Assembly: GCA_002492335.1 (NCBI GenBank)
Contig: DKYD01000017.1
Coordinates: 1-8,883, forward strand
Origin: Lachnospiraceae bacterium UBA7109
Lineage (GTDB): Bacteria; Bacillota; Clostridia; Lachnospirales; Lachnospiraceae
DNA: 8,883 nucleotides
Direction: 5' to 3'
Shown: piece by piece, positions 1-6,773 of the stretch
Numbering within the stretch: the stretch's first letter is position 1
Layout: every line of letters begins with the position of its first letter
Made by a program: the position numbers and the translations under genes
The notes under the pieces: model-generated
Told to the model about the DNA's origin: nothing
The model's input: only the letters and a program-made list of their open reading frames with translations
The model's database searches: none

Positions 1-42
1 AAGGTTCGTGCAATGAAAATGCAGGAAGTAGAAGGAAAATAA
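1..42 (+). CDS. C-terminal end of an unidentified plus-strand gene (partial)
   Basis: Reading from base 1 in frame 1 gives 13 residues, KVRAMKMQEVEGK, followed by TAA at 40-42. The gene body lies to the left of the window, so the product cannot be named. It is supported as a real gene end only by context: an open frame runs from the edge to a stop, and 11 bp later a perfect inverted repeat followed by a T-run would terminate a plus-strand transcript. The gene converges with the minus-strand operon. Thirteen codons could be open by chance, so confidence is modest. Confidence 0.45.
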   Translation, partial: KVRAMKMQEVEGK

Positions 43-53
43 AAGACGAAATC

Positions 54-93
54 AAAAATCGTGAAACACCCTGGAAGTGTTTCACGATTTTTT
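54..93. terminator. Bidirectional intrinsic terminator between convergent genes
   Basis: Bases 54-69 and 77-92 form a perfect 16-bp inverted repeat around a 7-base loop. The outer pairs are A/T, so the stem is flanked by a T-run on each strand: bases 88-93 on plus, and the complement of 54-58 on minus. It lies between the plus-strand stop at 42 and the lspA stop at 104-106. It can therefore end both the left-hand gene and the long minus-strand operon. Confidence 0.9.
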
Positions 94-103
94 ACATTCT
101 GTC

Positions 104-565
104 TTATTTTCGAAAGCATTTTGCTATTGCCACAAGAAAAGCTCCAAGAACAACATACAAATCCGCAAGATTTGCAGTCACCCTGGAAAGGAATTTATTT
201 TTGCATCTGATACCGATATAATCAATGACCTTTCCCCTGATGAGCCTGTCATAGATATTGCTGAGCGCTCCGGCGCTTACAAATGCCATTCCGATCTTCT
301 TACACAGATTCCCTTTATGAAGAAAAACCCATATATCATACAGTAACACACAGATTCCGGCCACCGCAGATTCCACTTTGATAAATGCCGGATACTGCTC
401 CAGAGAATTCAGGAAAAGTCCTTTGTTATGGACTTTTCTAAGTACAATTTCAGGCACAACTGTTTCTCGTTCCTCATCCTGCCAAAAAGTATCTTCTATA
501 TACTGTTTGATACCCATATCCAGAACTGCAAGTACAAGAAACAGTCCTCCTATTATCGCATACAT
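104..565 (-). CDS. lspA: Signal peptidase II (lipoprotein signal peptidase), divergent copy
   Basis: This is a membrane aspartic protease family that removes signal peptides from lipid-modified prolipoproteins. The protein has 153 residues, normal for LspA, with hydrophobic segments near 3-18, 65-83, 91-104 and 131-148. Family blocks are visible: D16 and K20 in LDMGIK, N47-x-G49 in HNKGLF, SNIYDR with D106, and NLAD with D135. D106 and D135 correspond to the catalytic aspartate pair. The blocks are not canonical: the usual GGAxGN before the first aspartate reads AGALSN, and FNxAD reads ANLAD. It starts 3 bp after the stop of the upstream coiled-coil gene, with GGGAG about 8 bases before the ATG, so it is translated as the last gene of the operon. 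The usual lspA neighbour rluD is absent. This may be a second LspA; the family call is firm, the substrate range is unknown. Confidence 0.85.
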   Translation of the reverse strand: MYAIIGGLFLVLAVLDMGIKQYIEDTFWQDEERETVVPEIVLRKVHNKGLFLNSLEQYPAFIKVESAVAGICVLLYDIWVFLHKGNLCKKIGMAFVSAGALSNIYDRLIRGKVIDYIGIRCKNKFLSRVTANLADLYVVLGAFLVAIAKCFRK

Positions 566-568
566 CCT

Positions 569-856
569 TTACACTCCCTGAATTCTGCTTATTTCTTCTT
601 TGCATTTCTCTGTTTCTTCATCTCTTTTTTCAATTTCTTCACACTGTTTGGTATAATCAAAATCAACCACTTCGCCATCCCTGAATTTGTCATATACCAT
701 ACGCCCGATTTCCATAAGGTCTCTTTCATTTGCCCTCTTAAGAGACCTCATCCGACTCCTGAGCTTCTCAATCTCAATTGTTTCCTCTGCTTTTTTCCCA
801 ATATCTCCCGCTATATCGGATATTTTCTTTCCCAGATCTTCAAAAAAATCAGCCAT
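569..856 (-). CDS. Small charged coiled-coil protein of unknown function
   Basis: I do not recognise a characterised family. The 95-residue product begins MADFFEDLGKKISD and has no signal peptide or membrane segment. Residues about 1-25 have an amphipathic pattern with repeated DLGKK/DIGKK spacing. Residues about 25-45 and 70-93 are rich in Glu, Lys and Arg with heptad-like spacing, suggesting helical coiled coils around a middle YDKFRDGEVVDFDY segment. Its two cysteines are not in a paired zinc motif. The frame stays open upstream to 979, but the ATG at 854-856 is preferred: GGGAGGAG lies about 10 bases before it, and the longer form would run into the S8 peptidase coding sequence. It lies 22 bp after the peptidase stop and 3 bp before lspA, so co-expression with both is likely. 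A scaffold or membrane-peripheral role is only a guess. Confidence 0.8.
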   Translation of the reverse strand: MADFFEDLGKKISDIAGDIGKKAEETIEIEKLRSRMRSLKRANERDLMEIGRMVYDKFRDGEVVDFDYTKQCEEIEKRDEETEKCKEEISRIQGV

Positions 857-878
857 CTTCTGCTCTCCTCCCTGTATT

Positions 879-2582
879 TTACAAACTTCGCAGCCGGTCC
901 AGGGACTGATACAGATCGATTCGTCCATATCCCCATTCCCGATTGGGATACTCCGGAAGAATCCCCTGCTCCACTCCAAGGAGCAAAATATTCTTCACCT
1001 GACTGGTCGTTACACCTGTAACGTTCGGCTGCTGCATAAGCCACTCCATAATAAGAGCCGCCGCACCTGCCGTAATCCCCGCCGCAATACTGGAACCGCT
1101 GCGCTTCACAAACCTTCCGTCTATCCCGGTGCCCGTAACCTGAACTCCCGGCGCCGTAAATTCCGGTTTGATTAATCTACCTCTAGTATAACCTCTGCCG
1201 GAGTTAATATCAATACTATTCTCAACTGCATTATAATACGAGACAGTTATTGCATCCCTGGTAGTTCCCGTATCCGTTAATGTAACATCCGGATTTGCCT
1301 CCAGAAAATATACATCCCCATCTATAAATTCCTTCATAGATGACCAGATGTGAAATTCCCCATCCGAAATATGGAGCGGTTCCACACCGACACGCCATAT
1401 CCCTGCCGCCGGATTCGTGAAGCGGTAAAAAATAAGCTGAGAATCATTATTTTCCAGGAGAAACCGATATTCAATTTCCACCCGGGTTCTGTCAAAAGTA
1501 AATGTATAATCAAAGCGGCTTCCCTGTCGGATGGAAATGGCAGGACTTCTTTCCCCGGAAGGCGACACAAGATATGTCGTCACAACATTGGGAATCTTTG
1601 TCCAAAGTTCCATGACAAAGCCTTCATTTCCTGATTCCACCCGGATTTCAGCCTCTTCTGCATGTACATCAGAAGACAACACCCCATAATAATGATGTCT
1701 CTGCGCCGCCTCATTCCCCACACTGGTAACTACGCATCGATTCAATGTATTGGCATAGCGATCCAGAATCCTGGACAGCATTGTTGTCCCATTATGACCT
1801 CCAAAATTACTCCCCAGCGCCAGACAGAGCACAAGAGGCAGATTCTGCCTTCTTGCGAGCTGATGCAGATAATAAATCCCCTGCATGATATCATTTTCCT
1901 GAAAACAGACTGCATTCTTTTTAATGGCATAAATTTCTTTCAGATAATCTTTCGCTTCTTTTAACTTTACCATCCCAATTACAGCCTTCGGCGCCGCCCC
2001 CTGAAACTGATTTTCCAAATCCCGGTTTCCTGCGGCAATACTTGCCAGAAACGTTCCATGTCCATTCGTATCAATACTCGGTACAATCCCCAGCGGATTC
2101 TCCGAGCGGAGCGCCTGATCGATCGTCTCCTTCGTATATTCACTTCCGTATGCAAATCCCTGCGGAAGCGCGCCATCCTGAATGGTCTGATCCCAGATAC
2201 CTGCAATACGGCTCCCTCCATTTATATCACGGAATATCCGGTTCTGATAATCAATACCAGTATCTACAAATCCTATCATCACCCCGCTTCCCAACAGCTG
2301 AAGCGTCGGATAATTCTGCACTGCACTGATTCCTGCCTTATTGATCGCATCCGTATCTGTGAGCGCATAGCACCCGGGAATATTGTTATATCCATATCGT
2401 TCAATGGTCACCTCCGGGGCAAATGTTTCATTAATATACACTGCACGGTAACCAAATCCAAGCTCCTGCACACATGCCTGGCTCTGAGGAACTATAACAT
2501 CTATATCACTTCTGTAATCCGGGATAATAAAATCCCGGTAACTCTGGGACAATATTTTTTCTCTGCATTCTTCCTCCGGCAT
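879..2582 (-). CDS. Intracellular S8 (subtilisin-like) peptidase of the Csp-like, jelly-roll-inserted type
   Basis: This is a 567-residue serine protease with the complete subtilase set: Asp107 in GFVDTGID, His175 in NGHGT, oxyanion Asn290 in TSVGN, and Ser498 in SGSSIAAG. The motif reads GSS where GTS is common. About 75 residues precede the catalytic domain, consistent with a prodomain. There is no signal peptide, so it is probably cytoplasmic or packaged in spores. Some 200 residues separate Asn290 from Ser498. The stretch at about 305-435 is rich in alternating hydrophobic residues, as in the jelly-roll insertion of clostridial CspB, which activates the germination hydrolase SleC. Lachnospiraceae carry several such peptidases, so germination is a possibility, not a demonstrated role; no SleC or second Csp gene is next to it. 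The ATG at 2580-2582 is chosen because GAGGTG at 2591-2596 sits 8 bases before it. That site lies inside a hairpin, described separately. Confidence 0.9.
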   Translation of the reverse strand: MPEEECREKILSQSYRDFIIPDYRSDIDVIVPQSQACVQELGFGYRAVYINETFAPEVTIERYGYNNIPGCYALTDTDAINKAGISAVQNYPTLQLLGSGVMIGFVDTGIDYQNRIFRDINGGSRIAGIWDQTIQDGALPQGFAYGSEYTKETIDQALRSENPLGIVPSIDTNGHGTFLASIAAGNRDLENQFQGAAPKAVIGMVKLKEAKDYLKEIYAIKKNAVCFQENDIMQGIYYLHQLARRQNLPLVLCLALGSNFGGHNGTTMLSRILDRYANTLNRCVVTSVGNEAAQRHHYYGVLSSDVHAEEAEIRVESGNEGFVMELWTKIPNVVTTYLVSPSGERSPAISIRQGSRFDYTFTFDRTRVEIEYRFLLENNDSQLIFYRFTNPAAGIWRVGVEPLHISDGEFHIWSSMKEFIDGDVYFLEANPDVTLTDTGTTRDAITVSYYNAVENSIDINSGRGYTRGRLIKPEFTAPGVQVTGTGIDGRFVKRSGSSIAAGITAGAAALIMEWLMQQPNVTGVTTSQVKNILLLGVEQGILPEYPNREWGYGRIDLYQSLDRLRSL

Positions 2583-2625
2583 AAAAATAACACCTCACAT
2601 ACTTTTTTTCAGTATATGAGGTGTT
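2583..2625 (-). promoter_or_regulatory. Terminator-like hairpin that also contains the ribosome binding site of the S8 peptidase
   Basis: On the minus strand, bases 2625-2611 pair with 2603-2589 as a 15-bp stem. One pair is G·U (2616 with 2598), and the loop is 7 bases, G followed by six A. Past the stem come A and five T (2588-2583), giving a terminator-like T-rich tail directly before the ATG at 2582. The 3' arm contains GAGGTG (2596-2591), a six-base match to the 16S anti-Shine-Dalgarno sequence with 8-base spacing to that ATG. The stem begins 8 bases after the clpX stop codon at 2634-2636. It may thus attenuate read-through and hide the ribosome site; ribosomes finishing clpX could disturb it. 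The structure is seen in the sequence, while its regulatory effect is inferred. Confidence 0.8.
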
Positions 2626-2633
2626 CTCTTCTG

Positions 2634-4067
2634 CTATGCGTGATTTCCAATCTGCGGAACCTCCTGACCTCTCAGCGTAATAATCGGCCCGCCGGTATTA
2701 TTAATGTACCCTTCTGTAATCGTCACCTGCCCGATGCTGTCATCCTTTGGAATCTCATACATAATATCCAGCATAAATTCCTCGATAATCGCACGCAGCG
2801 CCCTGGCTCCGGTATCCTTCTTCATCGCCTTCTTCGCAATTGCACGCAGCGCTCCGTCCGTAAAATCAAGCTTCACTTCATCAAGCGCCAGAAGCTTCTG
2901 ATACTGCTTCAAAATCGCATTTTTCGGCTCTTTTAATATCTGGACAAGCATATCCTCACCAAGTCCCTGTAACGTAAATATAATCGGAAGACGGCCTAAA
3001 AATTCCGGTATCATACCAAAATTTCTGAGATCCTCTACCGTAACCTTACTCAAAATGGTCTTATCCTTATCATATTTATCCTTCAGATCAGCGCCAAACC
3101 CGATAGAGGACTGCTTTGTCAGCCGTTCCTTAATAATCGTATCCAGATCCGGAAATGCTCCGCCGCAGATAAATAAAATATTTCTCGTATTCACCGTTGT
3201 CAAAGGAACCATGGCATTCTTACTGTTTGCCCCAACCGGAACCTCTACATCGCTTCCCTCCAGAAGCTTTAACATTCCCTGCTGCACAGATTCCCCGCTC
3301 ACATCACGCTGACTTGTATTTTTCTTTTTTGCAATCTTATCAATTTCGTCAATAAAAATAATTCCCTGTTCCGCTTTTTCCACGTCATTCCCTGCCGCTG
3401 CCAGAAGCTTTGATACTACACTTTCAATATCATCGCCTATGTAACCTGCTTCTGTCAGGGATGTTGCATCCGTAATCGCAAGCGGCACATCAAGAAGTCT
3501 TGCCAGCGTCTTAACAAGATAGGTCTTGCCGGAACCTGTAGGTCCGATCATCAGCATATTGGATTTTTCAATCTCGATATCATCCATCGTATCCGTGGCA
3601 ACTCTTTTATAATGATTGTAAACTGCCACAGACATGACTTTCTTCGCATATTCCTGACCCACCACGTATTCATCAAGGCTCGCCTTGATCTTATGAGGCG
3701 CCGGGAGGTTCTTAATATCCACTAACGGGACTCTTTTTTCCCCTTCTTTTTTCTTCTTCAGCTTCTGTTTTTGGGGAACCTGCTGCTGGATATCCGACAT
3801 ATTAATAAATTGAATTCCCGGCATATTCATAAGCTGGCTGTAATCAATCTTCCCTTCCTTCATAGCGTCAAAACTCTTCTGCATACAGTCATTGCATACG
3901 CAGACATTCTGCGAAATCTGTATCATTTTTCCCGTCACGCTCTCCGGCCTGCGGCATACAAAACATACCTTCTCATATTCATCGTCATCGTTTTTATCGT
4001 TGTCTTCGACTTCCACCTCATGTGCGTCTACTTTTTCGATATCGTCTCTGTAATCCTGTTCCGACAT
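2634..4067 (-). CDS. clpX: ClpX-type AAA+ unfoldase, divergent paralog
   Basis: This is an ATP-driven hexameric unfoldase expected to feed substrates to ClpP. The 477 residues are longer than the usual 420-430. An acidic extension (about 1-33) precedes a C4 zinc domain with C35, C38, C58 and C61, then a Lys-rich linker near 99-111. The AAA+ core shows Walker A GPTGSGKT (175-182), pore loop GYIG (208-211), Walker B IIFIDE (236-241), arginine finger R359 in EFLGRLP and sensor-2 R422 in TGARALR. The ClpP-docking IGF tripeptide is present (322-324), so ClpP coupling is plausible. The ClpX-specific RKH pore motif is replaced by SKN (282-284) without a length change. There is no clpP, tig or lon beside it, unlike canonical clpX. 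It starts 29 bp after ligA with GGAAGGAAGG before the ATG. It is probably a second ClpX with altered substrate choice. Confidence 0.92.
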   Translation of the reverse strand: MSEQDYRDDIEKVDAHEVEVEDNDKNDDDEYEKVCFVCRRPESVTGKMIQISQNVCVCNDCMQKSFDAMKEGKIDYSQLMNMPGIQFINMSDIQQQVPQKQKLKKKKEGEKRVPLVDIKNLPAPHKIKASLDEYVVGQEYAKKVMSVAVYNHYKRVATDTMDDIEIEKSNMLMIGPTGSGKTYLVKTLARLLDVPLAITDATSLTEAGYIGDDIESVVSKLLAAAGNDVEKAEQGIIFIDEIDKIAKKKNTSQRDVSGESVQQGMLKLLEGSDVEVPVGANSKNAMVPLTTVNTRNILFICGGAFPDLDTIIKERLTKQSSIGFGADLKDKYDKDKTILSKVTVEDLRNFGMIPEFLGRLPIIFTLQGLGEDMLVQILKEPKNAILKQYQKLLALDEVKLDFTDGALRAIAKKAMKKDTGARALRAIIEEFMLDIMYEIPKDDSIGQVTITEGYINNTGGPIITLRGQEVPQIGNHA

Positions 4068-4096
4068 TCGTTCTGCCCTTCCTTCCGTCTTACTCT

Positions 4097-6079
4097 TTAT
4101 ACTGTATCCTTTTCATTATATTCTTCTGTCATCTTCAAAAATTGCGTCTCTGACAGAATCGGAATCCCGAGCTCATTTGCCTTTTTATTTTTGGATGACG
4201 TAGAATTCACATCATTGTTAATCAGATAATTGGTCTTAGAAGTCACGGAGCCTGTCACTTTTCCTCCCAGACTTTCAATAAATTCCTTCATTTCCGCTCG
4301 ATTGGCAAAATGCTCTACACTTCCCGTAATTACAAAATTCACTCCGGTAAATATCTGCGCTCCGGAAGCCGTTTTCTCTTCCGGTATCTCAAGTTCCGCA
4401 AGCAGCCTTCGGAACATTTCCACGTGTGCAGGCTCTGCAAAATAATCGGTAAATGCCTTTGCAAGCACATCTCCCACACCCGGGACTGCATCCAGTTCCT
4501 CTTCATCCGCATGTATCAGCTTCTCAATATCATAGTCAAATGCCCGGCAGATAACCTTTGCATTTGCAAGGCCGATTCCTGCAATACCAAGTGCATACAC
4601 AACTCTCGGCAACGTCGTCTTTCTCGCCTTCTTTGCACTGGCAATCAGATTCTTGTATGATTTCTCCCCGAATCCTTCTGCTGCCATAATCTCCTCCGCA
4701 TAACGGTCAAGATGAAAAAGATCCGCAAACTCCTTAATATATCCTCTTGATATGAATTTTTCCAGCGTTGCTTCAGACAACCCTTCGATATTCAATGCAT
4801 CACGGCTCGCAAACAGGGCAAAAGCCTTCACATGCTTTGCCTGGCACTGCGGATTCGTACAGTACAGCGCTTTTGCATTGCTCACTGCCCTGATTTCCGT
4901 CTTTCCTCCACATACCGGACAAACCTCCGGAATATCCTTCACTCCGCTTTTTGTCAGATTCTGTGCAATCTGCGGAATGATCATATTGGCCTTATATACT
5001 TCAATTTTATCACCGACGCCTAATTCCAGTTCCTCCATAATACTGATATTATGAACACTGGCACGGCTTACTGTCGTTCCCTCCAGCTCTACCGGCTCGA
5101 ATATAGCAACCGGATTAATCAGCCCTGTTCTTGACGGACTCCATTCAATTTCAAGCAGCCTGGTTTCCCGGATTTCATCTGCCCACTTAAAGGCAAATGA
5201 ATCTCTCGGGAATTTGGACGTCCGTCCCAGGGACTGTCCATATGCTATATCATCATATACTAACACAAGTCCATCCGAAGGGAAATCATTGTGTGCAATT
5301 TTTTCTGAAAATTTAATAACTTCCGCTTCTATCGTATCTCTTGTCACTTCTGCATATTCTACCACTTCAAACCCCTGGCCGCGGAGCCATTCCATCTGAT
5401 AGCTTCTGGAATTATGAAAATCCACATCTTCCGCCTGCACAAGGGTAAATGCGTAAAACCTTACATTACGCTTCGCCGTAATCTCATTGTTGAGCTGTCT
5501 TACGGAACCGCTGCATAAGTTCCTGGGATTTTTATATTTTGCCTCTGCCTCGGCAATCTCTGCATTAATCCGCTCAAAATCCTTATAACCTATCACAGCT
5601 TCCCCGCGAAGAATCAATTCCCCCTTATAACGAATCTGGAGCGGAATATTTTTAAAAACCTTTGCATTGTTCGTGATAACTTCACCAATTTCCCCATTTC
5701 CGCGGGTAACTGCCTTAAATAATTTCCCGTCGCGATAAGTCAGGACAATCGTCAGTCCATCCATCTTCCAGGACATCAGCACCTTCTGTTCCCCGGCAAA
5801 GCTCTTCAGCTCTTCCACATCCTTCGTCTTATCAAGTGAAAGCATCGGTCGTTCATGATGTTCCTTGGGAAGCTCACTTAACACCTCATATCCAACATTG
5901 ACAGTAGGACTGTCAGAAAGCGTAATTCCCAGCTCTTCTTCCAGCCCCTTTAATTCATCATAAAGCTTATCATATTCATAATTACTCATGATTTCTTCGG
6001 CATCCTGATAATATGCCTTTCCCGCTCTGTTAAGTAATTCCACCAGTTCCTGCATTCTCTGTCTTTTCTGCGCGCTCAT
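4097..6079 (-). CDS. ligA: NAD-dependent DNA ligase, divergent LigA
   Basis: The enzyme seals 5'-phosphate/3'-OH nicks using NAD+, in replication and repair. The 660 residues match the family length, with all domains in order. An Ia NAD-binding region has AYYQD near 22-26. The nucleotidyltransferase has nucleophile K105 in KMDG, RGE (158-160) and NPRN with R186. An OB-fold follows, then a zinc finger with C387, C390, C407 and C412, helix-hairpin-helix repeats at about 425-545, and a BRCT domain at about 575-650. Several near-invariant positions differ from E. coli LigA: the E of ELKxDG is S103, the motif IV Lys of DGVVIK is V274, TRGDG reads TRGNG, and the AGDVIP block reads ANMIIP. K298 of AFKW is kept. 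The start is chosen for AGAGGA 5 bases before the ATG; it lies 50 bp inside the rluF end. It may be a second ligase or a lineage-specific form. Confidence 0.93.
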   Translation of the reverse strand: MSAQKRQRMQELVELLNRAGKAYYQDAEEIMSNYEYDKLYDELKGLEEELGITLSDSPTVNVGYEVLSELPKEHHERPMLSLDKTKDVEELKSFAGEQKVLMSWKMDGLTIVLTYRDGKLFKAVTRGNGEIGEVITNNAKVFKNIPLQIRYKGELILRGEAVIGYKDFERINAEIAEAEAKYKNPRNLCSGSVRQLNNEITAKRNVRFYAFTLVQAEDVDFHNSRSYQMEWLRGQGFEVVEYAEVTRDTIEAEVIKFSEKIAHNDFPSDGLVLVYDDIAYGQSLGRTSKFPRDSFAFKWADEIRETRLLEIEWSPSRTGLINPVAIFEPVELEGTTVSRASVHNISIMEELELGVGDKIEVYKANMIIPQIAQNLTKSGVKDIPEVCPVCGGKTEIRAVSNAKALYCTNPQCQAKHVKAFALFASRDALNIEGLSEATLEKFISRGYIKEFADLFHLDRYAEEIMAAEGFGEKSYKNLIASAKKARKTTLPRVVYALGIAGIGLANAKVICRAFDYDIEKLIHADEEELDAVPGVGDVLAKAFTDYFAEPAHVEMFRRLLAELEIPEEKTASGAQIFTGVNFVITGSVEHFANRAEMKEFIESLGGKVTGSVTSKTNYLINNDVNSTSSKNKKANELGIPILSETQFLKMTEEYNEKDTV

Positions 6080-6773
6080 ATAATTCCTCTAACTCCTGTT
6101 CTGACAGCTTCCGGTACGTTCCCGGTTTCAGACCGCCAAGTTCTATATTCATAATCCTTACCCGTATAAGCCTTGTCACCTTATATCCCAATGCCTCGCA
6201 CATCCTGCGGATCTGCCTGTTAAGCCCCTGCGTCAGTATAATGAAAAATGTGTATTTTCCAACCTTTGACACCCTGCACGGCCTTGTAACCACATCCAGT
6301 CCCTTTTCTTTATCTGTAATTCTGACTCCACCGGACATTTTCTCTATAAATTCATCCGTCAAAGGCCTGTCCACCGTCACCTTATACTCCTTCTCATGCC
6401 CGTACCGGGAACGCATCATATGATTAATCAGTTCCCCGTCATTTGTCATAATCAGAAGTCCCTCCGAATCCTTGTCAAGCCTCCCGGCATAAGTAATTCG
6501 CCGGGGATATTTTAAAAAGCGGATAATATTATTCTTTATCCGCATATCCTCTGTACATATGATTCCTGCCGGCTTGTTCACCGCCAGCACAATTTTTTCA
6601 TTTCCACTTTTAATAACCTTTTTTCCGATACGGACAATCTGTCCATCCCCCACCTGTGTTCCCGGTACGGCGCGCACACCATCTACCGTCACCCGTCCGC
6701 TTTCGATCAGACGGTCTGCTTCCCTTCGGGAGCACACCCCGGCAGAACTCAGATATTTATTCAGTCTAACCAT
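6030..6773 (-). CDS. rluF: 23S rRNA pseudouridine synthase, RluF-like (RsuA family)
   Basis: The product isomerises a uridine in rRNA to pseudouridine; E. coli RluF acts on U2604 of 23S rRNA. In 247 residues there is an N-terminal S4 RNA-binding domain (about 2-50, LNKYLSSAGVCSRREAD) and a RsuA-type catalytic domain with Asp100 in AGRLDKDSEG. Later blocks HEKEYKVTVD (126-135) and QGLNRQIRRMCE (182-193) resemble RluF more than RluB or RsuA. The exact target uridine is not provable from sequence. The ATG overlaps the stop of the DHHW gene by 8 bp (ATGGTTAG), with GGAG 9 bases upstream. The last 50 bp overlap the start of ligA in another frame, so the three genes are likely translated in a coupled way. 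Confidence 0.9.
   Translation of the reverse strand: MVRLNKYLSSAGVCSRREADRLIESGRVTVDGVRAVPGTQVGDGQIVRIGKKVIKSGNEKIVLAVNKPAGIICTEDMRIKNNIIRFLKYPRRITYAGRLDKDSEGLLIMTNDGELINHMMRSRYGHEKEYKVTVDRPLTDEFIEKMSGGVRITDKEKGLDVVTRPCRVSKVGKYTFFIILTQGLNRQIRRMCEALGYKVTRLIRVRIMNIELGGLKPGTYRKLSEQELEELYERAEKTENAGTGGIT

Noticed and set aside
569..979. Longer 136-codon form of the coiled-coil protein
   Set aside because: The extra 41 residues lie mostly inside the S8 peptidase coding region and look like its out-of-frame translation. A strong ribosome site fits the ATG at 854-856.
428..1021. Plus-strand open frame of 197 codons rich in Phe, Ser and Ile
   Set aside because: It lies opposite lspA, the coiled-coil gene and the end of the S8 peptidase, is low in complexity, and has no domain.
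2506..2568. 20-codon minus-strand reading frame (MQRKNIVPELPGFYYPGLQK) within the start of the S8 peptidase, after a GGAGGA sequence
   Set aside because: GGAGG is only 4 bases before this out-of-frame ATG and is explained by the Pro-Glu-Glu-Glu codons of the peptidase. There is no independent support for translation.
2058..2936. Long plus-strand open frame of 292 codons
   Set aside because: It runs antisense across the peptidase start, the hairpin and the clpX end, both of which are clear family members. Its composition is shadow-like, with no recognisable domain.
4068..4096. Possible terminator or promoter between ligA and clpX
   Set aside because: The 29-bp gap holds only a purine-rich ribosome site (GGAAGGAAGG). 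No inverted repeat or T-run is visible.
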